A stretch of DNA of 64,000 nt from an archaeon (GTDB taxonomy: Archaea > Nanobdellota > Nanobdellia > Woesearchaeales > UBA9642), in the NCBI GenBank assembly GCA_020057295.1, contig JAGVGF010000006.1:124001-188000 (forward strand), written 5' to 3'. Shown in pieces: positions 50,230 through 59,529 of this stretch (position 1 is the stretch's first letter; the number at the start of each line of letters is the position of its first letter). Position numbers and translations under genes: made by a program. The notes under the pieces were generated by a model. That model saw only the letters and a list, made by a program, of their open reading frames with translations, had not been told where the DNA came from and did not search any database.

Positions 50230-50880
50230 ATGGCATACTACGGTACTGGTTATTATGGTAGTGGTTCTGGAGGAATTTTTGCTCAAGGAATCTTTAAATT
50301 ACAAGAGATGGGTATTGCAGATGTCATTCTACCATTCATTCTAGTATTCACAATCGTTTTTGCTGTAATGCAGAAGACTAAAATTTTAGGCACAGAGAAA
50401 GTTGGTACTGAGGATAAACCTCGAAAGAATTTTAACGCAGTTATTGCTTTAGTTATGGCTCTTGCTGTAATCATACCTCACGTTACTGGAACATATCCTA
50501 GTCCTGAATCTGATGTTGTAAACATTATGAATCAGGCTTTGCCTAATGTTTCTGTTGTATTAATTGCTGTAATTATGATGTTACTTATCATAGGAGTATT
50601 TGGTGGCGATGTGAGTATTGCTAAGACTTCACTTGCTGGATGGGCTGTTGTGTTCTCTGTACTCGCTACAATATTTATCTTCGGTAGTGCTGCTAATTGG
50701 TACAACTTGCCGAATTGGCTTTACTTCCTAAACGATTCAGACACTCAAGCACTTATAGTGATTATACTCGTATTTGCAATACTGATATGGTTCATTACTA
50801 AAGAAGATAAACCTAAAGATCCTAAAAAATACGGTGGTATTGAAGATCTTGGTAGAATCATGGGTTACAAAAAGGATTAA
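50230..50880 (+). CDS. Paralogous membrane protein 2 of 3
   Basis: At 216 aa it shares the plan of its neighbour: a Gly/Tyr-rich N-terminus (MAYYGTGYYGSGSGGI), then IADVILPFILVFTIVFAVMQ, KTKILGTEKVGTE, KNFNAVIALVMALAVIIPHV, two or three more helices and a charged tail with KDPKKYGGIEDLGRIMG. GGTGAAATT precedes the ATG. It starts 11 bp after gene 1. Function unknown; such triplets look lineage-specific. Confidence 0.75.
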   Translation: MAYYGTGYYGSGSGGIFAQGIFKLQEMGIADVILPFILVFTIVFAVMQKTKILGTEKVGTEDKPRKNFNAVIALVMALAVIIPHVTGTYPSPESDVVNIMNQALPNVSVVLIAVIMMLLIIGVFGGDVSIAKTSLAGWAVVFSVLATIFIFGSAANWYNLPNWLYFLNDSDTQALIVIILVFAILIWFITKEDKPKDPKKYGGIEDLGRIMGYKKD

Positions 50881-50882
50881 TC

Positions 50883-51464
50883 ATGGCAACATTTATTGAT
50901 ATAAGCATTATTAAGAACTTCACAACAATATTTACGTTCTTATTAGTGTTTGTTATAATCTACGGCTTATTAGAAATGTTTAACGTATTTGGTGAAGGCC
51001 GTAAGAGTATTCATGCAATTATTGCTATGGTTATCGCATTCTTAGTCAGTGTATCTAGTGGTGTATTGACTGTTATTCAAACATTCACACCGTGGTTTGT
51101 AATATTAATTTTATTTATATTTTTTATACTTTTTGCTGTTAGAATGTTTGGTGTTAGTGGTGAGAGTATTACTAAGGCATTTCATAACAAGAGCGCAATA
51201 CTTACATGGGTAATAATAATTACTGTACTAATATTATTATTCTCTTTAGGAGCAGGTTTTGGTCAACAAACTTTAGACCAAGGTCAAACAGGCGGTAAAG
51301 TTACTAGTGTTGCTACTGGTAATCAGACTGCGCCAACTGATAGTGGTGATTTTAGTCAGAATTTATATAATACTATCTATCATCCTAAAGTTTTAGGATT
51401 AATATTGGTAATGTTGATAGTTGTTGTTTCTATGTTATTATTGACGGATGCTGAAGGACCATAA
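50883..51464 (+). CDS. Paralogous membrane protein 3 of 3
   Basis: At 193 aa it is a shortened relative: FTTIFTFLLVFVIIYGLLEM, NVFGEGRKSIHAIIAMVIAF, then helices at about 63-86 and 103-122, an extracytoplasmic stretch with GQQTLDQGQTGGKVTS, and a last helix (KVLGLILVMLIVVVSMLLLT). It starts two bases after gene 2 and its stop is five bases from the convergent CTD protein. Function unknown. Confidence 0.75.
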   Translation: MATFIDISIIKNFTTIFTFLLVFVIIYGLLEMFNVFGEGRKSIHAIIAMVIAFLVSVSSGVLTVIQTFTPWFVILILFIFFILFAVRMFGVSGESITKAFHNKSAILTWVIIITVLILLFSLGAGFGQQTLDQGQTGGKVTSVATGNQTAPTDSGDFSQNLYNTIYHPKVLGLILVMLIVVVSMLLLTDAEGP

Positions 51465-51468
51465 GAAT

Positions 51469-53571
51469 TTATTTTTGTAAAATCATTTTTATTGTTTTTA
51501 CGTATGGTTTTTCTGTTCCTGTTGTTGGATTTACTGTCATTCTTAATAAATATAATCCGCTGCTTAATCCATTCCCATTTATTTGTTCTGTATAAGTTCC
51601 ACTTGATTGTATTCCTTCATCTATTTCTCTAACTAATTGTCCTAATGTATTATATAATCCTAATTTTACATGAGCATTCTGCTTTAGAGAGTATTGAATA
51701 TTTGTTGTTGGATTAAATGGATTAGGATAATTTTGTAATAATTCATAATTTTTAGGAACTGACTCGTCTATTCTAACACTTGTTAATGTTTTTGCTGTTA
51801 CTATCTTGCTAGTGTTTGATGCTACAACAGTATCTATGCCATCAGTAACTTTTCCAGTAAAAATATATGTTGTATTAGGTTCCAAAATATTTGATGGAAT
51901 TGTTAATTTTGTATTTTTTGTAATTATTACTGAATCTATTTTTCCACCCTTCATATTAATAATATATCTTAGCGTATCTGTATCTACTGAAGGATTCCAA
52001 TCTCTAACAACATCTACATTTGCATACTTTACAGTATCTGATACTTCCTTGAAACTCCAAGCAGATGGAGGAATATTTGCTGTTGTGAATGTTACAACGT
52101 TGGTTGCGTTTACTGTATCTATTCCATCTGTAACTTTTCCTTCGAGAGTGTATGAAGTGTTTGGTTTTAATAATGTTGAATCTATTAATACATTTCCAGA
52201 ATTATTTTTTACTTTGAAAATGAGATCTAAATCCGGACCAAAAACTCTTATTAGTCCTTTTAATGAATCACCGTCTGCATCTAAGGAAAAATTTGGTGTA
52301 TATATCACAGGTAGTTTCCCATTGGTAAATGTTGCTTTTGAATTATTTAATGGACTTATAATTGTAATAGGTTCTGGTGAAGTGTTCTTTGTTGTAAATT
52401 TTACAAATGGCGACCATGCACCTGCTCCTTTTGATCCAATGGTTCTTGTTCTTGTATAATATGTTGTATGTGCGTTACCGTTGAATGTTTTTGTTGTTCT
52501 GTCCATTGTTGAATCTTCTAATAATGGAACTGTTGTCGTATCCTTGAAGATTTGTAAATGATATCTTACTGCATTACTGTCTTTACTAGCAATAATATCT
52601 ACTAATTTATCTACAGTAGAATTATTAGATGGACTTGTTATAAGTCCAGAATTTGGAATTACAGGTTCGACAAAATCAGTCATATTGCCCATGAATAAAT
52701 CTTGTTGTTTGTCTCTCTTACGGAAATGTTGATCTAATGTTAAAGCAAGATAACTTCCATCAATTGGTTGCCATCCAGGATTAGACTGAACCGAAGGATC
52801 TGAATTAGATGGAACGGGTAAAGGAGGTATAGCAGGCCATCCATTATATGCCTTAACTATTTCGTGATTTATTCTCCAAATTTGAGAAGCTCCAATTTGA
52901 GAAGAGCCTTTGAATACTATACGATTTATATTATAATTTATACTACTAAAATTAGTTCCGGCATTCATAAATATCGTAAATGTTGTATCAGGGCTAGAAT
53001 TACTTGAAACAAAATTATACAAAGAATATCCTGTACTTCTCTCCATCGTATCTTTTGCAGCAATAATAGCCAAACTGTCTAGTCTTACTAATGTACTATC
53101 ACTTGAAAAATTTTCTATTCTTGTATTTACAGGATTTATTTGAGACCAGTGCGGAGGATCTTTATTTTTTGATACGTCATAAAGTCTCATCCACCATTCT
53201 GACACTAATGAATCTTTTCCCCACGGTCCCTCTCTTATTGTTTTTGGTGTTGCAAGCCATATTGTTGTATCGTTTGTAATATTCATATTTTGTTCAAATG
53301 TTTTATAATCTTGATGAGATAGTTTTACTGAATGTGTTCCTCCAGGTATTTTTGTAAAAGAAGAGTTACCATTCACGTCAGAAGATCTTGTATATTGTCC
53401 CTTATCTAAAGAAACAACGGCACCAGAAATAGGATTTCCTGCTCCATGTTTTAACTCTGTAACTTTAAAATTTACGTTAAATGTTTGTGCGAGAACGTTT
53501 GTTGTAAACATAGCTCCAGCTAATAAAGATAATCCTAATATCTTCGTCTTACGAACAATATTTTCAAGCAT
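51469..53571 (-). CDS. Secreted protein with T9SS type A-like C-terminal sorting domain (CTD protein 1)
   Basis: The 700-aa protein has a signal peptide (about 1-28, ILGLSLLAGAMFTTNVLA), a carboxypeptidase-regulatory-like beta domain (about 32-105), and a middle domain with INHEIVKAYNG. Three Fn3/Ig-like domains follow, two of them with a repeated VTDGIDTV motif. The last 85 residues match the T9SS type A sorting domain: LLQNYPNPFNPTTNIQYSL, VKLGLYNTLGQLVREI, GNGLSSGLYLLRM, KTIKMILQK. That domain belongs to Bacteroidota, Ignavibacteria and related phyla, not archaea. A TATA box (TTTATAAA) lies 21 bases upstream of the ATG. Full-length paralogue of the gene at 57642. Confidence 0.85.
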   Translation of the reverse strand: MLENIVRKTKILGLSLLAGAMFTTNVLAQTFNVNFKVTELKHGAGNPISGAVVSLDKGQYTRSSDVNGNSSFTKIPGGTHSVKLSHQDYKTFEQNMNITNDTTIWLATPKTIREGPWGKDSLVSEWWMRLYDVSKNKDPPHWSQINPVNTRIENFSSDSTLVRLDSLAIIAAKDTMERSTGYSLYNFVSSNSSPDTTFTIFMNAGTNFSSINYNINRIVFKGSSQIGASQIWRINHEIVKAYNGWPAIPPLPVPSNSDPSVQSNPGWQPIDGSYLALTLDQHFRKRDKQQDLFMGNMTDFVEPVIPNSGLITSPSNNSTVDKLVDIIASKDSNAVRYHLQIFKDTTTVPLLEDSTMDRTTKTFNGNAHTTYYTRTRTIGSKGAGAWSPFVKFTTKNTSPEPITIISPLNNSKATFTNGKLPVIYTPNFSLDADGDSLKGLIRVFGPDLDLIFKVKNNSGNVLIDSTLLKPNTSYTLEGKVTDGIDTVNATNVVTFTTANIPPSAWSFKEVSDTVKYANVDVVRDWNPSVDTDTLRYIINMKGGKIDSVIITKNTKLTIPSNILEPNTTYIFTGKVTDGIDTVVASNTSKIVTAKTLTSVRIDESVPKNYELLQNYPNPFNPTTNIQYSLKQNAHVKLGLYNTLGQLVREIDEGIQSSGTYTEQINGNGLSSGLYLLRMTVNPTTGTEKPYVKTIKMILQK

Positions 53572-53633
53572 AATATACCATAGAATAATAGGTTTATAAA
53601 TTTTACGCTTGTTACCACCTAACAGTTACTAAT

Positions 53634-56600
53634 TTACTTAACACTTAAGTTAAATTGATCATCATATATTTCGTAATTATTATACCAACTATTTAGACCA
53701 CAATAATTAGTAAATTTACTCTTACAAAGAGCATTAGTTCCACATAATTGAGTGGCAATTGATGGAAAATTTTGAAGAGGATATAAACAATCCGTCTTAA
53801 ATTGCCATTTATTAGTTGTTTTATTAAAAATTGCAGGTTGATCGCATTTCTTAGTCAAATTATTAGATGCAACAAGATTATTCATAATAGACCTATAACC
53901 TTCATCGCACTTCACAGGAGAAGGTTTGCATGAATCGGAAGACGAATAATAATCATATTTTTTATCAGGACACGCAGGGTAAATACCGCCTTTATCGCCT
54001 TGACCTTTCAAAGTTAATACTTCCTTAATTTTTTTGAATTCTCCTCCAGATATCGCAACGTACTTGTTTACACCTAAATCATAAGTCATTGTCTGTCCCT
54101 CTTTCAAACAAACAGGACATCCTGTAACATTATCTTGAACAATAGTTCCATTGACACATTCCGCATGCAATTTCATTTTAGAAGACACACCATGTTCAAT
54201 ATTACATAAAGCAGCATTAATTTTGTTTGGATCTAAAATAACGGAGTCAGTCGTAGTTCTCTCACGATCAATACCATCTGCATCTATTATTTTGGTAGTA
54301 TCAGGGAATTGATGTATTCCACAATCTGGATCCGCTGATGTTCCATTAACCTTTGCACATATAGGTGTACTCGAGAAATCATCAGGACAGAAACCATCCA
54401 TATTAATACTACAAGCTCTATCTTCAACTGTAGCATCAGGATAAACTATAGCCAAATCAGAAGGAGGACTACAAGTAACTTGTAAAACAAAAGATCTTTC
54501 TGATGATGCTTTTATCCATTCTTTACCATTCCATCTTGCACAATATCCATACTCTCCCTCAACAGAATACTTTACATTTGCGACACCTGTGGATTTACAG
54601 TATTTTAATAATGATTTTTGATCGGCACAAATATTTAATTGTGCTGTAGATCTAGTAGTTTTGTTGTCAATAGCAGACACCTTAGGGCTTACAGCAGTTA
54701 CAGCTCCAGAACCAACACAAGTAACAGAATTAATATCAGCACCGTATTTTAGATTTTGTCCTCCGACATAACTCAAACAAGGAGTTCCTACACCAATTTT
54801 TACTCCAACAATTGCATCACCATAACCTAAATAACTACAGAATTGTTTTAACGTGAAAGAATCACCACAAACAGGATATCTATTATTATCACCATTATAC
54901 AATTTAAGTAAATCGTTGCTCGTAGAATAAGTTTGTTTACTATTAGATAAAGGTCTTCCAATTTTATAATTATTACATATAACTCCTCCTGCACCTAACT
55001 GATTAACTAGGAGAGAAGGCCATTCTGTAAATCCTTTAAGAACAGCACCATATTGATTGTATGTAGTAGCTGCATTATTACAAGTATCAATTATTATTTT
55101 ATAATTTCCTGAACTACCATACCATATATTACTTCTAAAAACACCCGATCCTGGTAATCCATCACGGAATGCAGCCTGCATAGCATATAATCTGTTGGCA
55201 ACAAAATGTTCTGTAGTCTCTCCAGGACTTAATGAAACGGAATAAGTTATCGAACCTCTCTGATTACCATCAACAGTTGCTCCATCTTTTACTCTGTGAT
55301 TACCACCAGCAAACATTTCACCATCATAACTAATTTTGAAATCTGGATCATCAACGCTACCAATATCAACTTGTAAATTCGATACAAGATCTTGACATGT
55401 TGTTGCTGGACCATGATAATCGACAGTTATTCCAATTGCACCATTAGTATCACAAGAATATACAGCTCCATATGCACTGTTAGTAACACCAGGTATTATA
55501 TTACATCTATTACCACCAGTTAATGTTACACCTTCAATTTTACAATCAATTTTTTTACATGCATTACTACACGCATCAGCAAAATCTTCACTATTACCAT
55601 CATCACATTCTTCTGCACCTTGTACTCTTCCATCACCACAACTCTGACAAGTTCCTTGTCCAGTAATACTATTACAATCAGAACTACATGTTGGTACACC
55701 TATGTAAGCACCATAATAATTAGTACCAGCAGCACTCTTTCCACCATAAAATTCTGAACAAGTGTGTGATCCAGGATTTGTTCCGTCACAAGTCTCTGTT
55801 CCTTCAACAGCATTATTACCACAATAAGAACATGTTCCTCGAGTAATTGCACAAGTACTACTACAAGAAGGAGTTCCATGATTCATATCACGATCAACAT
55901 TATTATACACGATACTATATTCAGAGCAAGTATGCGAACCAATATTTGTTTTATCACATTCTTCAGTACCTTCAATAATATTATTCATACATAAAGAACA
56001 AGTTCCTTTCGTTAAAGCACAATTAGTACACGATGGAGTTCCATGATTCAAATTCCAGTAAGCATTGTTAAACAATGTAGTGAATTCATCACAACTATAA
56101 CCACCAAGATTTGAACCATCACACTGCTCACTTCCTTCAACAATATTATTCATACACAAAGAACATGATCCTAAAGTTATTTGACAATTACCATTACATC
56201 CTGGAGTTCCATGATTCAAATTCCAGTCAGCATTGTTAAACAATGTAGTAAAATAGTCACATGAATATCCTTCATCTAAATTAATCACTGAACCATCGCA
56301 TTGTTCATAAACTCCATAAGCATTAGGCCATTGAAGAGAACCATCGCCGCATCGTGTACAGTCTGGATCAGATATCCCGTGACTTGCACATATTCCTGAC
56401 GATATTCCGCAACTTGATCCATAATTATTCGGACATATTCCATCACTGGCTCCGCAAGTATAAATATTATAATTTCCAGAAGAAACATCATATAATTTTA
56501 CACCATAACCGTGTGTTCCAGAATAACATGTTCCAGAACATATTGGAGATATTGATCCTGAGCAAACATAAGATGTAGTCCAGCTACCACATTCATATAC

Positions 56601-57497
56601 ACATCCAGTTCCAGAGCCGTTCCATAATGCAAATTGTTCTAAAGAGTTTAAAGGTTTTGCATCGAAAGATTCTCCATTAATAAATTCGCGATTATTCACC
56701 GAAATATCAGATAAAGTTATTTTTGGACAAATCCAGGAACTGCAATATTGTGAAGTCTGACAGACACCGGTACAATAATAATTATCTGGAGCATCGCAAG
56801 TCATTTCTGCATTTGTGTTACATGAACCTTCACAATAACAATTTCTATTATTTAATTCTCCTCCTTGTTTACTATCACACATAGTTGTTGGTGAACTATA
56901 TGTTACAGCGTAAACTTTATTATTGCCTGGAGTGTTATCACAAATGTAGTTGTAACATCCACCATTAGCTACGACATACATTCCGTCTTTGTAAGACACT
57001 GTACCATAAGAACTACATGCAATGTTTTGGCATTGACCATTTACACAATTCTGATTTGCTCCACACACATTTCCACACGATCCACAATTAGTAACAGTAT
57101 TTATTGGAGTCTCACACCCATCAGATGCTATTTGATTACAATTTTTTTGTGTATTACGCGCACAAGGTTCGCATCCGCTAGAATCATCACAGTAAGAATT
57201 TATGCCACAATTTTGACTAAAATAACACGATACGCCACCAGTCCACCTAGCAGTGTTATATCCTGTACTCGTACAACCAAGAAAATCAATAGGATTACAA
57301 CTAGGATAAGAAACGGGATTTTTAAACACACATGCTCCACCAGTCCATGTACACAAACTATTCATTAAACATCCTGAATATGATTCGTGTGGACAAGGTG
57401 GACGCGCATAAACAATGTTTGATAATATTATTACTAAAAATATTAGTAGAACAATGGTGATTCCTTTCCAAATATAACTTCGCCTACTCATCCTCAT
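53634..57497 (-). CDS. Giant cysteine-rich surface protein 1 (1287 aa)
   Basis: After a basic start and a hydrophobic signal (about 12-32, GITIVLLIFLVIILSNIVYA), the protein is a mosaic of Cys-rich modules. These include an EB/EGF-like CGSCGNVCGANQNCVNGQC (about 140-158); five DUF4215/Myxococcus-repeat-like units of about 55 residues, each with CGDG or CMNN, E-x-CD and HGTP-x-C (55590-56350); a sandwich domain starting CKIEGVTLTGGNRC; and two copies of an unnamed domain with C-x-D-x4-L-x2-[YF]-C and a later V-T-C (about 54840-54700 and 54640-54470). No sortase or membrane anchor at the C-terminus. A TATA box lies upstream; ribosome site AAGGT. Followed after 62 bp by CTD protein 1. Confidence 0.8.
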   Translation of the reverse strand: MRMSRRSYIWKGITIVLLIFLVIILSNIVYARPPCPHESYSGCLMNSLCTWTGGACVFKNPVSYPSCNPIDFLGCTSTGYNTARWTGGVSCYFSQNCGINSYCDDSSGCEPCARNTQKNCNQIASDGCETPINTVTNCGSCGNVCGANQNCVNGQCQNIACSSYGTVSYKDGMYVVANGGCYNYICDNTPGNNKVYAVTYSSPTTMCDSKQGGELNNRNCYCEGSCNTNAEMTCDAPDNYYCTGVCQTSQYCSSWICPKITLSDISVNNREFINGESFDAKPLNSLEQFALWNGSGTGCVYECGSWTTSYVCSGSISPICSGTCYSGTHGYGVKLYDVSSGNYNIYTCGASDGICPNNYGSSCGISSGICASHGISDPDCTRCGDGSLQWPNAYGVYEQCDGSVINLDEGYSCDYFTTLFNNADWNLNHGTPGCNGNCQITLGSCSLCMNNIVEGSEQCDGSNLGGYSCDEFTTLFNNAYWNLNHGTPSCTNCALTKGTCSLCMNNIIEGTEECDKTNIGSHTCSEYSIVYNNVDRDMNHGTPSCSSTCAITRGTCSYCGNNAVEGTETCDGTNPGSHTCSEFYGGKSAAGTNYYGAYIGVPTCSSDCNSITGQGTCQSCGDGRVQGAEECDDGNSEDFADACSNACKKIDCKIEGVTLTGGNRCNIIPGVTNSAYGAVYSCDTNGAIGITVDYHGPATTCQDLVSNLQVDIGSVDDPDFKISYDGEMFAGGNHRVKDGATVDGNQRGSITYSVSLSPGETTEHFVANRLYAMQAAFRDGLPGSGVFRSNIWYGSSGNYKIIIDTCNNAATTYNQYGAVLKGFTEWPSLLVNQLGAGGVICNNYKIGRPLSNSKQTYSTSNDLLKLYNGDNNRYPVCGDSFTLKQFCSYLGYGDAIVGVKIGVGTPCLSYVGGQNLKYGADINSVTCVGSGAVTAVSPKVSAIDNKTTRSTAQLNICADQKSLLKYCKSTGVANVKYSVEGEYGYCARWNGKEWIKASSERSFVLQVTCSPPSDLAIVYPDATVEDRACSINMDGFCPDDFSSTPICAKVNGTSADPDCGIHQFPDTTKIIDADGIDRERTTTDSVILDPNKINAALCNIEHGVSSKMKLHAECVNGTIVQDNVTGCPVCLKEGQTMTYDLGVNKYVAISGGEFKKIKEVLTLKGQGDKGGIYPACPDKKYDYYSSSDSCKPSPVKCDEGYRSIMNNLVASNNLTKKCDQPAIFNKTTNKWQFKTDCLYPLQNFPSIATQLCGTNALCKSKFTNYCGLNSWYNNYEIYDDQFNLSVK
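55590..56350 (-). repeat. Five in-frame Cys-rich repeats of about 165 bp
   Basis: Within Cys-rich protein 1. The three central units share nearly identical DNA (for example CATTGTTAAACAATGTAG at about 56065 and 56235). Each unit encodes about 55 residues with the signature (C)xNN-x-EG-x-E-x-CD, then SC-x2-[FY], N-x3-N-HGTP-x-C. The two outer units are more divergent. The high DNA identity of the inner copies suggests recent expansion or gene conversion. Confidence 0.75.
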
Positions 57498-57641
57498 TTT
57501 TTACCTTTTAACTCACCTTTTAGTAATACACGACAATGTTATTTAAATATATTGCGTTTTTTAAACTTAAATTTAGATAATATAAAAACTAAGAATAGTA
57601 TCTGTTAATATATCTATTATGAAAATATATAATAAGAAAAA

Positions 57642-59441
57642 TTATTTTTTCAAAATCATCTTTATGGTTTTCATGTATGGTTTTTCTGTTCCTGTTGTCG
57701 GATTTGCAATCATTCTCAATAAATATACACCGCTACTTAATCCGTTTCCATCTACTTGTTCTGTATACATTCCAGAATTTTGTATTCCTTTATCTACTTC
57801 TCTGACTAATTGTCCTAATGTGTTATATAATCCTAATGTTACATGAGCATTCTGCTTTAATGAATATCTAACATTTGTCGTCGGATTAAAAGGATTAGGA
57901 GAGTTTTGTGAAAGTTCGAACGATTTAGTATTATTTTTTAATATTAATTCTATATTGTTTGAATATTTAAATTGTCCATCATTATCTATTTGTTTTAATC
58001 TATATTCTACTGTATCAGAAATATTTGTTTCTACAAATTCATATGTTCTTGATACGGATGAACTTCCTGAACCTTGAACAAATCCTACTCTTTTCCAATC
58101 TTTAATTTTTCTATCAACATTTTTTTCTACATCAAAGCCATAATTATTTACTTCTGTTGCAGTAGTCCATTTAAGACGAGCAATATTATCAATATATGAT
58201 CCTATAAACGATACTAATTCTACTGGAAGAGGAGTTGAATTAGTAGTATTTGACCATTCACTAACTCCTGCTTCGTTTTTTGCTCTAACTCTTACAAAAT
58301 ATTTTGTATTTGGAGAAGCAGTAAAATTTTTATCTGTTCTTCTAAGTAAAGAATCATTTACTGAAAAAGTTGTGAATGATGAATCTGTGGATATTTGTAA
58401 ATGATATGTTTCCGTACCAAATGAATTTGTCCATTTAACAAGCATTTCTAAAGGGACTCCTGTTGAATTATTAACTGGTTGTGTTATAGATACTGAAGAT
58501 GGAATTGTTGGACTAACATAATCTTCTATATTTAATAAGAATGCGTTTTGTTCTCCTCTAACTTTTGCCTTATGATGTCTCTCAGCAGTTTTTGTTAATA
58601 TATTATCATCTAATGTAAATTCTGGAGGATGTCCGTTCGGATCCATATTACTTGAAAATGTTGTTACATAACTTTTATCATCTCCAAATCCTGCAACTTC
58701 GTGTTGTAAGATAGGAATTGTTGGACCAGGAGAAACATTTGCACTGATAATATTTATTAAACCATTTCCATCATCGAATATAGTAGTTTGATTGTTATAT
58801 GGACTGTTAAAAGTTATTAGCACTCCACCATTATCTACTACATCCGCTGAATCTGTTGTTAATATATATCTTTTTTCTTTCAATATAAATTCTATGCTTG
58901 ATGTGTCGGAATCTTGCCATTGCGTTAATCCATTTCCTAATGCTTTTCTAAATATTAACGAATCGTATGATGTTGCGTTGCTTAAGAATGTTTTTTTAGG
59001 GTAATCTGCAAATAGAGGGTCTTTATTTTTTGGAGCACTACTTGAATATAGATCTATCATTTTCTCAGCTGTAATTATTCCTGTTCCTTTAGTTACAGTT
59101 TGTGTTGTTTCTGGAAGCGTAAAATTTAATGTCTTATTGCTTGTAATATTTACTGCAGTTTCAAAAAAATCCATATATCCTTTTTTACTGATTCTTACAT
59201 TATGTGTTCCTGATTGTATTCCTGCAATGGAGTAATTTCCGTTAACATCTGTTTCTGCAGTAATGGCACTTGAATCCACATATAATTTTACATTTTCTAT
59301 TGGAACTCCTGTTGAATCTTTTAATGAAGTAATTTTTCCTTGTAAAGTGTAGTTTTGAGCTGAAGCTAATCCTGATACAAATAAAACAGGTAAAACTATT
59401 TTACGGAATAATCTACCTACAATATTATCGAGTTTTAGCAT
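57642..59441 (-). CDS. Secreted protein with T9SS type A-like C-terminal sorting domain (CTD protein 2)
   Basis: At 599 aa it is a shorter full-length paralogue of the gene at 51469. Signal peptide (about 10-28, RKIVLPVLFVSGLASA), carboxypeptidase-regulatory-like domain (GVPIENVKLYVDSSAITAET), the shared middle domain with PILQHEVAGFGDD, one Fn3-like domain (YHLQISTDSSF), a discoidin/sorting-linker block typical of Bacteroidota exoproteins (TATEVNNYGFDVEK), and a C-terminal T9SS type A domain (NSPNPFNPTTNVRYSLKQ, LGLYNTLGQLVREV, KTIKMILKK). Its last 240 bp are about 85 percent identical to those of CTD protein 1. TATA box TTTATAAA again 21 bases before the ATG. Located between the two Cys-rich genes. 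Confidence 0.85.
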   Translation of the reverse strand: MLKLDNIVGRLFRKIVLPVLFVSGLASAQNYTLQGKITSLKDSTGVPIENVKLYVDSSAITAETDVNGNYSIAGIQSGTHNVRISKKGYMDFFETAVNITSNKTLNFTLPETTQTVTKGTGIITAEKMIDLYSSSAPKNKDPLFADYPKKTFLSNATSYDSLIFRKALGNGLTQWQDSDTSSIEFILKEKRYILTTDSADVVDNGGVLITFNSPYNNQTTIFDDGNGLINIISANVSPGPTIPILQHEVAGFGDDKSYVTTFSSNMDPNGHPPEFTLDDNILTKTAERHHKAKVRGEQNAFLLNIEDYVSPTIPSSVSITQPVNNSTGVPLEMLVKWTNSFGTETYHLQISTDSSFTTFSVNDSLLRRTDKNFTASPNTKYFVRVRAKNEAGVSEWSNTTNSTPLPVELVSFIGSYIDNIARLKWTTATEVNNYGFDVEKNVDRKIKDWKRVGFVQGSGSSSVSRTYEFVETNISDTVEYRLKQIDNDGQFKYSNNIELILKNNTKSFELSQNSPNPFNPTTNVRYSLKQNAHVTLGLYNTLGQLVREVDKGIQNSGMYTEQVDGNGLSSGVYLLRMIANPTTGTEKPYMKTIKMILKK

Positions 59442-59529
59442 AGTATATTATGATAAGCAGTATTTATAAAGTTTTTGGTTGTAGTCACTCAATAGTGACT
59501 ATTATTAAGAATTTTTTCTAATAAAATAA

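Noticed and set aside
51806-52459. 217-aa open frame on the plus strand
   Set aside because: Antisense to CTD protein 1, with no ribosome site. The Val/Phe-rich translation is an artefact of repeated Asn/Thr codons on the other strand.
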